Position numbers and translations under genes: made by a program
Part shown: piece after piece, positions 11,505-23,254 of the stretch
Position numbering within the stretch: the stretch's first letter is position 1
Layout of the letters: the number at the start of each line of letters is the position of its first letter
NCBI GenBank assembly: GCA_030765065.1
Contig: CM060985.1
Coordinates: forward strand, 177,136,096 to 177,200,095
DNA from: Deroplatys truncata
Lineage: Eukaryota; Arthropoda; Insecta; Mantodea; Mantidae
Direction of reading: 5' to 3'
DNA length: 64,000 nt
Notes under the pieces: model-generated
The model's database searches: none
Seen by the model: only the letters and a program-made list of their open reading frames with translations
Told to the model about the DNA's origin: nothing

Positions 11505-12277
11505 GAATCCAAATACAGCATTTTTAGTAACATATCCAAAATGATTCTGTGTGTTTGTCTGTGAACAGCACAACTCATAAACAAAAAGTCCAATAAATAC
11601 CAAACTTGTTATTTCAGTTTAGTATCTTCCAGAGATGCGACACGAAGGTTTTCATGAAAATACCCCCACCCCAACTACCCTTTACATGGAAGTTTTCAAA
11701 ATTTTGATTTCATAAAAAATGGCTCCAACGATTTTGATTAAAATACCATATATTCAAAATGCTTACATTACTAATCAAATGTTTATCTTAAATTTTCTGG
11801 AAATAGCCCAGAAAGTCCTCTTCATTCGAAAGGAATTTTGAATAATCTGGTATAACTTGAAAACGTTACGTGATAGACAGAAAACGTACTACACAAAAAG
11901 GTAGATGTCTTACAAGCACACAATTTACTTTAAAAAAAATGTTTTTGTGGCATAAGCCGTTTCTGAATATCTTATATTAAAGGCTCGAATTTATCAATAC
12001 TTTTTTTTGAAGTCCCATTGATTCTCAGTTGTTTTTCGTGATGTCATGGAAACAGTATGGAATTTTAAGGCAGCATATAGCGCCCAGTTGTTAAACATTT
12101 GACTATCGCTGTTCACCTTGTGTGTATAGTGAAATGTGTACTGTAGCTATTTTTGCAAAGCTTTATTTTAATTATATGTAGTACATAAAAAACTAAGCTT
12201 TCGTAAGTAGAGTTTGTATACCCATTAATAAGGACACAGGGTAGAGAAAGTTATGTAAATGTGTCACATCAGACTTA
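11505..12277 (-). repeat. Divergent Q repeat (subfamily b)
   Basis: A minus-strand copy. Its 3'-third motifs (CAGAGATGCGACACGAAGG at about 11631) are followed by middle segments, and it closes near 12277 with a decayed version of the TCTGATGTG end. An extra Q start fragment lies at about 11418-11460. Confidence 0.6.
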
Positions 12278-12582
12278 TCTATTACATTGAATACACTAGT
12301 CTGCATTTTCAAACTTTTTGTCAGATGATTTCTTAAAAGTAGGTGTTCTTGAATCAAGTTTTTATGCTGATTCCAGAAATAACTTCCGTTGTTTTCTATC
12401 ACGTCATATTTTTACAAAAAAAATAAGAAGTAATGTTTTAACAATTTTACTAATGAGCGTAGAAAAGTATTCAAATACCATTTCACACAAGGTAAGTTTT
12501 TATTCAAGAAACATTTTAGGAATGCTCACAACTCCCCTAATTTATTTCATGACTAAATTTTAGAACAAGAAGCAAAAGTGTT
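12278..12582. other. No recognisable feature
   Basis: AT-rich sequence with short plus-strand frames. Nothing is supported. Confidence 0.35.
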
Positions 12583-14257
12583 TCATTTAATTTTTTCTAA
12601 CTTTCTCTTCTTTGACTTCCTTGCAGATCCTTGAAGATGACTATCCCTCCTCAACAACCAACAGTAGTCGACCATCATAGTTTCATTCCATCTCCCCTGG
12701 TACCTCCTCTCCATTTCCTTAGTATCTTGGTGAAAACGTTCACCCAGCTCTTCACTATAATGTCCCAGATTTTCTGGAAAGTAATCGATATGTGAATGCA
12801 GAAAATGCACCTTTACACTCATGTTACAACCCATCTTCTTGAAATTTTCCAACATTGTTTCAACAACGGCCTTGTAATTAGGATCTTTGTTATTGCCTAA
12901 GAAGTTTTCAGTAACTGATCGGAAGGCGGTCCATGCTTCTATTTCTCTCTCATTGAATGTCTTCTCAAAATCTTCATCCTTCATCAATTTGTTTATTTGA
13001 GGATCAACAAAATTTCCAGCCTTTAATTTGTCTTGTGTAATGAAGGGAAATTTCTTGGAAAGGTACTTGAAGCAGGATCCTTCCTGTGGTAGAGCCTTCA
13101 TCAAGCCCAATTTTATGTGTAGTGGCGGGAGCAATATATTTTGCCTCTATACAAGCGGTTCGTGCAGAATGCTTTTAGTTGCGGGCAACAAGTTTCTCCG
13201 CTGTGGCCATACTTTCACACTCCAATGTCTTTGCTTTGCCCGACTGTCCCATTCGCACAGAAAACAAGGCATTTTTGTGAGCCCAGCTTGTTGTCCTAAT
13301 AGTATTCCAATAACTTTGAAATCACCGCAGATACACCGTTTGTGTTCCTCGTATTGGATACTTGTTAAAAGTATCTTCATGTTTTCAGCCGTATCTTTCA
13401 TTTGAGCTGAATGTGTGACAGGAAGGGACCCATACACATTACCATTATGCATTAACATGCCCTTCAGCCTCCTCTTTGATGAATCTATAAAACGTCTCCA
13501 CTGAGTAGGATCATGTTCAATGTCATAAAAGTGCATTAACTCGTTTATGTTATTGCAGTAAACCAAGGACTCGATCTGTGAGGAAAAAGTAACTAGCTCT
13601 TGTTCTCTGTGTCTGTATCATGAGTAATGTGTTCCTGGTTCCAGAAGGTTCTTAATTTTTAAAACGGGAGCCCAGTAACACTGCAGATTCCTTAGTCAAA
13701 TTCAAATGACATACTAGATCATTTAGTTAACTCTGAGAGAACAGTTGTGGAGTCACGTCGTATTCAGGGCGGTAGACATCAGAATCGTCTTCGGTGATTG
13801 CATGAGGTTCACTTTCAACACAATCTTCTTCCAAGTTCTCTAAAACACCTGAAGGAAGAGGAGCAGGCAGATCTTCTCCGTGTGGAACTGGCCTGATGGC
13901 TGAAGGAATACTTGGATACATAATGTATTTCTTATTTTTCAAATTGCACCCCTGAACATTAACTAAACAGAACTAACAAATCTTTAAGGTTGTTTTAGGC
14001 TCCATCCACACCATAGGAATTGCAACTGGCATGCATTATTTCTTTCCTTTTATCCACAATCTTAACCTCTCACCACAATAGCGGCAAACTGTCTTTGGAG
14101 CCCAGGCCTTGTCTTGGTCACAAAGTTTCAATTTAAAATAAGCATGGTGCACTTTTTTCACAAAGTCTGTTATATCAGTTCTCTGCTGAAGCACTGTATA
14201 ATATTCACAAATGTAGTAGAAAAGATTTGGATTGTTCACACACTTGCGTGTAGACAT
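12583..14257 (-). pseudogene. Pseudogene of a multi-copy arthropod family of unknown function
   Basis: The pieces appear in the order of a protein family that recurs as uncharacterised, multi-copy genes in arthropod genomes. The N-terminal part is at 14036-14257 (KLKLCDQDKAWAPKTVCRYC, a likely Zn site). A frame break follows near 14020 (MPVAIPMVWMEPK in another frame), then a low-similarity linker (13727-13942). The long conserved part runs 13566-12583 in one frame. It includes WRRFIDSSKRRLKG, CICGDFKVIGILLG, PCFLCEWDSRAK, LLPPLHIKLGLMK, AWTAFRSVTENFLGN, HFLHSHIDYFPENLG, GERFHQDTKEMERRYQG and DYCWLLRRD. A single in-frame TAG (about 13140) separates its two halves, where relatives as I recall them have Asp. 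The many copies and conserved Asp/Glu/His positions suggest a transposon origin, but that is inference. Confidence 0.7.
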
Positions 14258-14432
14258 AATGTATTTATAACATCAATCACGATATAGCACTGCTAATGCA
14301 GCCTCTGATATTAACAACAATGCTTAAATTACAAATACCAACCAGCATCTACAGGTGTAACAACCTAAAGTTAAGTCTATATTGATAAATTTCCCTTCAA
14401 CAATACTCATCATCTACTGGCTCAACTCTATA

Positions 14433-14568
14433 TTACTTTCTCTACTACGTATAGTAAGTAGGGGAAGTAAGTATTGTATTCGACCCAACATTTCGATACC
14501 GAAATTTCACCGGAAATACATGTTTTGAGACCCCCTGAATCCCAAAAAAGCATTTTTGGAAACATGTC

Positions 14569-14621
<53 letters not shown>

Positions 14622-15311
14622 ATGTCTGTAAACAGCATAACTCAGAAACATAACAGTCGGATAAACACCAAACTTGGTATTTAGGTTCAGTATCTTCCAG
14701 AGATACGACACGAAGGTTTACAATAAAATCGCCCCACCCCACATTACCCTTTATATGGAAGATTTTTCGAAAATTTTAATTTTCTCAAAAATGGCTCTAA
14801 CAATTTTGATTAAAATATCATAGGTTTAAGATATTTTCATGACAAATGAAATTTATATCTCGAATTTTCTGGGAAAGTCTCCAAAAGTATTCTTCATTGT
14901 GAACGAATTTTGATGGCAAACCATAAGAGACAGACAAAATTTTACTACACGAAAATGTAGATCGCGTTAAAGTACACAATGTTTGTCATATACATTTTTT
15001 GTTGAGTGAAGCATTTTCGAGATATTGCTTGTTATTCCCTTAAATTTTCCAATACTTATACTTTTTCTGAAATGGGAATTCGGTATTCATTTTTTGTCCA
15101 GGTGATGCAAAGAGAATGCAATACTGCACATAGCAACCAGCTCTTAAAACATTTGACTATCGCTTAAAGCCTACCAATTCCCCTTGCATCTACAAGAAAA
15201 TTAGCAATAAGATTAACATCTCGATTAACATGAAGCATATGCAGAATAATCGTTTGTAAAAGTAGTTTGTTCAAGAGTAGGGAAAGTCATGAGCGTGTAA
15301 CACATCAGATA
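14433..15311 (-). repeat. Q repeat, near full length
   Basis: It begins TTACTTTCTCTACTACGTAT and ends at about 15311 in a Q start motif. A (TG)n microsatellite of about 48 bases (14573-14620) has grown from the family's CA-rich tract. The roughly 100-codon family frame remains open through it (14428-14742). Confidence 0.8.
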
Positions 15312-16139
15312 TTTTTTGAAGTGAAATTGTAAATAAACTGTACGCGATAGAACTGTACTAAAACCATAAAAAATTGATCCAGAATCATTTATTGGTTTTC
15401 AGTTATCCAATATCATGCAGACTATTGTAATTACTGAACTGCTTTTCAGGTCATTCACATTTTGAGCTGTGTGAAGTGAAAAGTTGGTTACGCAAGTACA
15501 CACACTATAGTATTTAAGAGAATGAACAAGATTTTATGCTCGACAGTGTACAGAGCAGAGAAAGCAAAAATCTAGCTAGCCGTGGGCGACGAGAACAAGA
15601 AGTCGTCATAAATCAGATTAACGGGTTGTAAGCGTGGAGATTCACAAATGAGCTCGAAGATCAGGCCTGTTTCTTCGTCTCAAATTACCCTGAGGCGGTT
15701 CCAAGGAATTTCCGTCAAAATTTAGGTGTGGAATTTTTGGTCTGACCGCAATACATGTCTAATTTATAGACAACTAGTATAGAAATGTTTCAAAACGTAA
15801 TATTAACAGCCTGCAGCATTACAAAATCTCTGCGTTGACTATTTGTACTCGCAGGGTAAACATTCACAGCAGATATTTAGATTCATAAACAAAGCGCACA
15901 GTAGGTTAGACTTTGTCAATAAAACTTGCAATGTTTTACTATAACACGGGTATCTTTCGCGTCAGTTACTAATTAGGTATCCCCTGATGAATATATCAAC
16001 GTGTGTTCACACTGAAGCGTGAACCATTGTGTTAGCCTACGTCAAACTACACCAGGTTGCAATGCCTATATGAGCTGCCTATCGCCTGCTATTAACGTTA
16101 CATTAAACGCTGGGCAGCAAACTTACATCCTTAAAAACG
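15312..16139. other. No recognisable feature
   Basis: Unique-looking AT-rich sequence. No gene, tRNA or repeat is supported. Confidence 0.4.
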
Positions 16140-16701
16140 TGGCTACTATAAACAAAATCTGACGTGTTGCATTCGCATTACTTTCTCCACTCACTTTTCT
16201 ACAAATTAATGTTACCAAAGCTTTATTTGATTTATGTAATGCATGAATGAGTGTATTTATTTACAAAAATGTATACATACATAGATCTTTATCAATTGCA
16301 CGGGTTCGCTGACCGTACGTGCTGTTATAATACACAGAATAATAACGAAGATTAATAATAATAAAAAGAAAATCTGATGGGTTGCACTCGTATGACATTC
16401 ACTACTCTTGCACAAACTGTTTTTACAAACGCATATTCTCCATCTAATTCATGTTAATTCAGATAAACATTTGCAGAAACTATCTTATTGCTAATTTTCT
16501 TATAGGTGCAACGGGAAATGGTAGGCTTTAAGCGATAGTCAAATGTTTTAAGAGCTGGTTGCTATGTGCAGTATTCCATTCTCTTTGTAAGTTCAGGACA
16601 AAACAAAACGAATAACGAATTCCCATTTGAGAAAAAACTATAAGTATTGGAAAATTCAAACAAATAACAAGAAATATCTTGGAAATGGTTCAGTCCACAA
16701 A
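16140..16701 (+). repeat. Two Q-repeat 5' fragments
   Basis: 16150-16260 is a divergent Q start. 16368-16701 is a second copy covering the Q start to middle, ending at TCAGTCCACAAAAA, where the next copy starts. Confidence 0.65.
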
Positions 16702-17623
16702 AACATCTGATGTGTTGCACTCACATGACTTTCTCTACTCTTCTACAAACTATTTTTACAAACGCTTATTCTCCATCTACTTCATGTTATTGCAGATAAA
16801 CATTTGCAGACTCTATCTTATTGCTAATTTTCTGTAGATGTAAGGAGAATATATATTTACAAGGGCAATATAGAAATACAGTAGCCTTTAAGCACATACA
16901 TAGCTCTTAATAGCTGGTTGCTAGGTGCAGCACCATTCCCTTTCCCACAGATTAATACTCTTTGCATATCCAAGACAAAAAATGAATAACGAATTCCCAT
17001 TTGAGAAAATAAGTATTGAAAAATTTAAGTGAATAACAAGCAATATCTCGAAAACGGTTCACTCAACAAAAAAATTGTAAATGACAAAAATTGTGTATTT
17101 TAACGTGTTCTACATTGTTTCTGTAGTAAAATTTTGTCTAACTGTTATGGATTACCAGTTATGCAAAAGTCGTTCACAATGAAGGATACTTTTGGAGACA
17201 TTCCCAGAAAATTCAAGATATACATTTTTTGGCATGAAAATATCTTAAACATATGATATTTTAATAAAATAGTTAGAGCCATTTTTGAGAAAATTAAAAT
17301 TTTCTAAAAGTGTTCCATGTAAAGGGTAATCTGGGGGGATTTTCTTGATAACCTTCGTGTCGCATCTCTGGAAGATACTGAACCTAAATACCAAGTTTGG
17401 TGTTTATCCGACTGTTCGTTTCTGAGTTATGCTGTTCACAGACACACAGACACATGGGCAGACAGACAGACAGACACACATACACACACACGGACATGTC
17501 TCCAAAAATGCTTTTTTTGGATTCAGGAGGTCTCAAAACATATATTTCCGGTGAAATCTCGGTATTTAATTTTTGGGTGGAATACAATACTTCCCCTACT
17601 TACTATACGTAGTAGAGAAAGTA
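16702..17623 (+). repeat. Q repeat, full length
   Basis: It runs from ACATCTGATGTGTTGCACTC to TACGTAGTAGAGAAAGTA, with all landmarks in order. The CA-rich tract near 17436-17492 is interrupted by CAGA repeats. It abuts a minus-strand Q copy directly, giving a tail-to-tail pair. Confidence 0.85.
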
Positions 17624-17879
17624 CAAAAGCATTTTCGGAAACATGTCCGTGTGTGTGTGTGTATGTGTGTGTGTGTGTGTGTCTGTGAACAGCATAACCC
17701 AGAAACGAACAGTCGGATAAACACCAAACTTGGTATTTAGGTTCAGTACCTTCCAGAGATGCGACACGAAGGTTTTCGATAAAATCACCCCACCTCAAAC
17801 TACCCTTTACATGGAACATTTTTCGAAAATTTTAATTGTCTCAAAAATGGATCTAACGATTTTGATAAAAGTATAATAT

Positions 17880-18795
17880 TGTAACACTCCACGGGCGATG
17901 GTTACACCGCAGTAGGTGATTACACTAGGGGGGTGATAGCTCAGAGGTAGGGGATGCGTCGGTACTGGGGTGGTAGGTAGGCCAGGGTGGCGTTCCAGGA
18001 TGGGGGTATTTAAATGATGCACAGGGGATGCATTGACCCAATAAATTATATTATTACTTTAAGTGAGTACATTGGACACTCAGAATGGGATGAAGCCCGA
18101 CAAGTAAGCAGAACTTAGTAGAGATACATTCTTACCTGTTCACCTGGTGTTGCGTAGGCGACTCGTGTACGGGGTCTCGACGACGGATTCAACAACTGAC
18201 CTGACAACTACTCTTTGATAACTGCTCCCGATTGCCTTTTAATAACTCTCTCAATAGCCTTCGTATAACTGCTCACTGACAACTGACAATCGATTGCCCT
18301 CGTATAACTGCTCACTGACAACTGACAATCGATTGCCCTCGGATAACTGCTCACTGACAACTGACAATCGATTGCCCTCGGATAACTGCTCACTGACAAC
18401 TGACAATCGATTGCCCTCGTATAACTGCTCACTGACAACTGACAATCGATTGCCCTCGTATAACTGCTCACTGACAACTGACAATCGATTGCCCTCGGAT
18501 AACTGCTCACTGACAACTGACAATCGACTACTCTTTGATAAGTGCCCTCTGACAACTGACAATCGACTACTCTTTGATAACGGCCCTCTGACAACTGACA
18601 ATCGACTACTCTTTGATAACTGCCCCCGATTGCCTTTGGATAACTCTCACGACCGAGTCAAAACCCTGTAGTATAAATACGTACAGAAGAGCTGAATCGG
18701 CGTTCTTTAGCGTGGTCGTGTTATGGTAGCCCGCTTTCCACACTTTACGCTGGTTACGTCATATGATGTAATACTCGGTGCTCAACCTGGTCCGC
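17880..18795. mobile_element. 916-bp insertion with 8-bp target-site duplication
   Basis: The insert begins TGTAACACTCCACGGGCG and ends CTCAACCTGGTCCGC. It is flanked by identical TATAATAT at 17872-17879 and 18796-18803. No terminal inverted repeats are evident. An 8-bp duplication is known for hAT-like elements, but a TG start also fits an LTR-type end, so the class is open. Inside are a tRNA-like GATAGCTCAGAGGTAGGGG stretch (about 17936), an AATAAA (about 18041), a 39-bp minisatellite and a TATAAATA (about 18672). Confidence 0.75.
18255..18640. repeat. 39-bp minisatellite, about nine units
   Basis: The unit is built on CTGACAACTGACAATCGA. There are about seven units of one type, then two or three variants with CTACTCTTTGATAA. 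A unit length of 39 is divisible by 3, so several frames on both strands stay open through the array. Those frames are a consequence of the repeat and not evidence of genes. Confidence 0.9.
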
Positions 18796-20373
18796 TATAA
18801 TATATTTAAGATATTTTCATGACAAATGAAATGTATATCTTGAATTTTCTGGGAATGTCTGCAAAAGTATTCTTCATTGAACGACTTTTGCATAACTGGT
18901 AATCCATAAGAGATAGACAAAATTTTACTACACAAAAAATGTAGATCGCGTTAAAATACGCAATTTATGTCATATGCATTTTTTTTTGAGTGAATCATTT
19001 TCGAGATATTGACTGTTACTCCCTTAAATTGTCCAATACTAATACTTTTTCTCAAATTCGTTATTCATTTTTGTTGTCCTGGACATGCAAAGGGAATGGA
19101 ATGCTCCACATAGCAACCAGCTTTTAAAACATTTGACTATCGCTTAAAGTCTACCATATTCCCCTTGCATCTACAAGAAAATTAGCAATAAGACAGAGTC
19201 TGCAAATGTTTATCTCGATTAACATGAAGTAGATGGAGAATAAGCGTTTGTAAAAATAGTTTGTAAAAAAGTAGAGAAAATCATGTGAGTGTAAACATCA
19301 GACTTTTTTTGGCTTGGGAAGCATGCCTGTGTTGTAGTCCATTTAGTGTTACCCAGGGAGCACCACGTGGAGACGGACTACGTTGTTCTACAAAGAATAA
19401 TAACAGGAGGTGTAAAACAACACCAATTACAGTACTACAAAGCTTCACATAAAACATGGCTAAAGAATTGGAACATGAGTTGAAAGCAAATACTCTAGCA
19501 CAAAATCTGCATGTCAATAAAAACAGATACTAGTAGTACCACACAGCAGATACTATAAGTAATTTAAAAACTCAAATAAGCTTCAGAATATATATTAATA
19601 ACTTAAAATACAAAAATATAATTGGAACAGACGTAAGAAATCCAATAGAATATATTGATATAAAATACCAGAATGACCTGATATATACAATACACAAACA
19701 AAACAATGTACCAGACGAAATGAGAGCCAGAGCAGTAGCTACGTTCAATGAAAGATACAAAAAAAAAAAGAATGGCTCCGAATATATACAGATTGATGCC
19801 CCATCAGTAAAAAAAATTCCTTTGCAGGAGTATACTGTAATCATTTTGCACAGTATCTAGCATTAGATGAAACGTCAAACCACTATGATGGAGAATTAAC
19901 AGCTATAAAAGCTATACATTTTGTATAACCATACATAAAGGAATAAATAGTCATCTTATCAGACTCTAAATCAGCCATAGATGGAATAGTAAATTACAAC
20001 AATAAAACAACAAGAAATATTAAAGAAATAAGAAGCCTAACTAAAGCAGCTGAAACTAGAAATTATGTCACTCTACAATGGATCCCAGGTCATATCGGAC
20101 TTTTGAGCAATTAATATGCGGTTGAATTAGCAAAGAAAGGTGCAATACAACAAATAAAACCGCTAGAAAAATAGAAATAAATAAACAATTAAATAATATT
20201 AAGAACAGTTCAAAAGACAGTAGAGACTTCATGAAGAAGATAAATTATAAAATAACGATTATAAGAATATTAAAGGTGGAGATGATATACACAAAATGCC
20301 AAGGAAGACTGCAGTGGCCTTATTTAGGATGGCAACTGGCCATGATTGCCTCGCAGAACACCTCTACAAGACA

Positions 20374-21594
20374 CATTACGTGATCAAAGGTATCCGGACA
20401 CCTGGCTGAAAATGACGTACAAGTTCGTGGCGCCCTCCATCGGTAATGCTGGAAGTCAATATAGTGTTGGCCCACCCTTAGTCTTGACGACAGCATTCAC
20501 TGTCGCAGGCATACTTTCAATCAGGTGCTGGAAGGTTTCTTGGCGCATGGCAGCCCATTCTTCACGGAGTGCGGAACTGAGGAGAGGTATCAATGTAGGT
20601 CGGTGAGGCCTAGCACGAAGTGTTCTATAGGATTCAAGTCAGGACTCTGTGCAGGCAGTCCATTATAGGGATGTTATTGTCGTGTAACCACTTCGCCGCC
20701 ACAGCCCGTGCAGTATGAACAAGTGCTCGATCATGGTGAAAGATGCAATCGCCATCCCCGAATTGCTCTTCAACAGTGGGAAGCAAGAAGTTGCTTAGAA
20801 TATCAGTGTAGGTCTGCGCTGTAATCGTGTTACGCAAAACAGCAAGGGGTGCAAGCCCACTCCAGGAAAAACACGACCACAGCATAACACTACCACCTCC
20901 GAATTTCACTGTTGGCACTGCACACGCTGGCAGAAGGCGTTCACCGGACACTCGCCATAACCACAACCTGCCATCGGATTGCCACATTGTGTACCGTGAT
21001 TCGTCACTCTACACAACGTTTTGCCACTGTTCAATCGTCTAATGTTGACGCTCCTTACAACAAGCGAGGCATCGTTTGGCATTTTCCTGCGTGATGTGTG
21101 GCTTATGAACAGCCGCTCGACCATGGTTTCTCACCTCACGCCTAATTGCCATAGTACTTGGAGTGGATCCTGATGCTGTTTGGAATTCCTGTGTGATGGT
21201 CCGGAAAGATATCTGCCTATTACTCTTTACGACCCTCTTCAAATGTCGATGGTCTCTGTCAGTCAACAGACCAGGTCGGCCTGTACGCTTTTGCTTTTGT
21301 GCTGTGCATGTCCCTTCACGTTTCCACTTCACTATCACATCAGAAACAGTGGACCTAGGGATGTTTAGGAGTGTGAAAATCTCGGGTACAGACTTCTGAC
21401 ACAAGTGACACCCAATCACCTCACTACGTTCGAAGTCCGTGAGTTCCACGGAGCGTCGCATTCTGCTGTTTCTCGATGTCTAATGACTACTGAGGTCGCG
21501 GATAATGAGTACCAGGCAGAAGGTGGCAGCGCAAAGCACCTAAGATGAATAACGTATGTTTATGGGGGTGTCTGGATACTTTTGATCACATAGT
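20374..21594 (-). mobile_element. Tc1-like transposon inside the retrotransposon
   Basis: Inverted termini are visible: CATTACGTGATCAAAGGTATCC at the left and its relative (CACTATGTGATCAAAAGTATCC on the minus strand) at the right. Length is about 1.22 kb. TA follows at 21595-21596, while the left TA appears mutated to CA (20372-20373). Removing the element and one TA restores an in-frame Lys-Ile-Gly junction in the host ORF2. Confidence 0.9.
20600..21461 (-). pseudogene. Tc1-like transposase (DD34E), broken
   Basis: The N-terminal paired-like HTH region starts at 21461 (MRRSVELTDFERSEVIG; then VPEIFTLLNIPRSTVSDVI and a second domain with GRPGLLTDRDHRHLKR). The catalytic part holds SDESRYTMWQSDGR (first Asp), FGGGSVMLWSCFSW, FHHDRALVHTA (second Asp) and SPDLNPIEH (Glu). 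Damage includes a TAG just before SDES where family members usually have Trp, and frameshifts near 21040 and 20640. All three catalytic residues survive in their motifs, but the frame is broken. Confidence 0.85.
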
Positions 21595-22256
21595 GTAGGA
21601 TGCTTACGTACACCCAAGTGCACTTTCTGTGAAGATTATTTCATCCTGAACAAACAACATATCGCCAGATACAAAGGCCTTAATTGTGATAACTTACAGG
21701 CTTTATATTGGGAAGTCAGAGGGAAAATGATGCAGATCAATCAATCCCCAGTGCCATTGGTGAACAACAACATTTCTAGCTTTTTTGTTACTGAAACAGT
21801 TATTTCAAACTGTGATGTTGACTCTGCAGAAGTCAGCAACTGTAATAATTCAATTCTTATAGTTTCTAGTGCTACAGTTCCTAGTCAGTTTCATTCTTTA
21901 TTTTAAAACGGTCAGTTACTCTCTTCAGGAGGTAAGATATTAGATGACATTAAATTTCTCAGTCAATTAAAACTAGTGTTGTCCTTAGAATGCGCCCACA
22001 CATAGACTGAGAGATAGATCCATACCGACTACTGAATCAGCCGAGTCAACAGCAGATTTTGGAAGCTAGTCAAAAAGTTGACGACCATTGTCCGACTTCG
22101 TTGGTTATTTTTCATTCTTTAAAAAATGGCTCTAATGAATTGGATTAAAAGACCGAATATTTAAGGTATTTTCATGATATACAAAATGTATATCCTGAAT
22201 TTTCTATCAACACCCTGGAGAGTCCCCTTCGTTCTGAAATAATTTTTTAGAATCGT

Positions 22257-23105
22257 ATATATAGGTTGCCTCAGAATCTCTACGATAAACTCTGGGAACG
22301 ATAGATCTCGTTGAGGGGAACATTTCTTGACAAGCAACCTCCATCCTCCAACACATCATTATGGAGTTATTCACCCCTGTATGAAGCATATCCGGTAGGA
22401 TAGGATTGAGAGGCTCAACGAATACATTCTGACTGTTTGTTTACAACCGCTGAATCAAGTGACATTGCCTATTTCTTGTCCCTTACGTCTGAGACACACA
22501 GCCCAATTTAACTCAGTATTTGTGAACAAGAGCTCCACACATACCACCTCCAGCAAGTACAAGGACTGGCGCCGTATGACTTTTCACCTCATGTTCAGTT
22601 TGTCCAGTGGTTTCTGCAGCGAAGTATCGCAGATCCTACATTTTCCGCTCACGTCCTGTTTACCGATGAGGCCAGCTTCTTCCGAGATGGATACTTAACA
22701 GCAAGAACAGCCACATCTGGGATGTTGACAACCCTTATGTTCATTAGGCATCACCAACGCAAGTATTCCGTAAACATCTGGGCTGGAATCGTTAATGATC
22801 ATCTGCTGGAACCTTTGCTTTTGCCAATCCGTTTGAGTTAAATTGGGTTGTGCGCCTCAGACCTGCCAAACCTAACCAGACACAATAGACAAGGAGACGA
22901 AGTCCCTTGATTCAGCGGTTGTAAACAAACTGAGTGTCAAAGTGTACTGGTTGAGCCTATCAAACCCATCCTACCGGAAACGCTTCAAACAGGGCTGAAT
23001 AACTCCTTAACGATAGGTTGGATTATGCTGGTTGCTTGACAAAAATGTTCCACTCTGCGATATCTATCCCACCTCAGAGTTGTTGCAGAGGTCCTGAAAC
23101 ATTCT
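22257..23105 (+). mobile_element. Internally deleted DDE transposon, about 200-bp TIRs
   Basis: The first and last roughly 200 bases are inverted copies of each other. Shared blocks include GTCAAGCAACC/GACAAGCAACC, GGAGTTATTCA, TCCGGTAGGAT, AGGCTCAAC and TTTACAACCGCTGAATCAAG. The interior (about 22460-22905) keeps only a transposase fragment with VLFTDEASFFRDG and YSVNIWAGIVNDHLL, the first catalytic region of the DUF4817/DDE_3 group. The rest of the coding region is gone, so this copy is non-autonomous. Confidence 0.8.
22550..22850 (+). pseudogene. DDE transposase fragment
   Basis: A short catalytic-core relic. LVQGLAPYDFSPHVQFV leads to VLFTDEASFFRDG (first Asp) and SVNIWAGIVNDHL, with frame changes between. 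It resembles the transposase at 53.8-54.2 kb more than the mariners here. No second or third catalytic motif remains. Confidence 0.7.
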
Positions 23106-23254
23106 GTTTAGCTGATAAGAGATAAGACAGAGACGAACTACACAGAAAATGTGGATGTCTTTAAAGGACAGTTTATGCTAAATAAACGTCTTTTGATGTT
23201 AACCATTTCCAAGATACAAGTTATTTGTTTAAGTATTCAAATAACTTTGAGACT

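Larger units (their letters stand above)
17624..19302 (-). repeat. Q repeat split by a 916-bp insertion
   Basis: A minus-strand copy lacking its terminal roughly 110 bases, where it abuts the plus copy. Q sequence runs 17624-17879 and resumes at 18804, continuing to the Q start motif at about 19302. The interruption is a clean insertion flanked by TATAATAT. Without the insert and one duplicate, the sequence matches other Q copies at that point in length and content. Confidence 0.85.
19303..22090 (+). pseudogene. Non-LTR retrotransposon ORF2 C-terminus (RNase H), split
   Basis: A 5'-truncated plus-strand ORF2 remnant. The post-RT segment (RIITGGVKQHQ, about 19405) leads to an RNase H domain with ILSDSKSAIDGI (catalytic Asp, about 19958) and LQWIPGHIG (about 20075). 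Next come KTAVALFRMATGHDCLAEH (about 20305) and, after a Tc1-like insertion, the C-terminal Zn motif KCTFC...HIARYKGLNC. The final frame is open to a TAA at 21904-21906, and the rest is 3' UTR. Several stops and shifts occur before the insertion point. A 5'-truncated copy fits target-primed reverse transcription. Clade Jockey/I-like. Confidence 0.75.
22091..23230 (-). repeat. Divergent Q repeat split by a DDE element
   Basis: Q middle segments (AAAATGGCTCTAATGAATTG, then TATATCCTGAATTTTCT) lie at 22110-22254 and resume at 23108 (GATAAGAGATAAGACAGAG). They are on the minus strand and interrupted by a transposon with long TIRs. Confidence 0.6.

Noticed and set aside
18208-18671. Overlapping ORFs of 116-128 codons on both strands
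   Set aside because: They come from a 39-bp minisatellite whose unit is divisible by three. The peptides are pure repeats.
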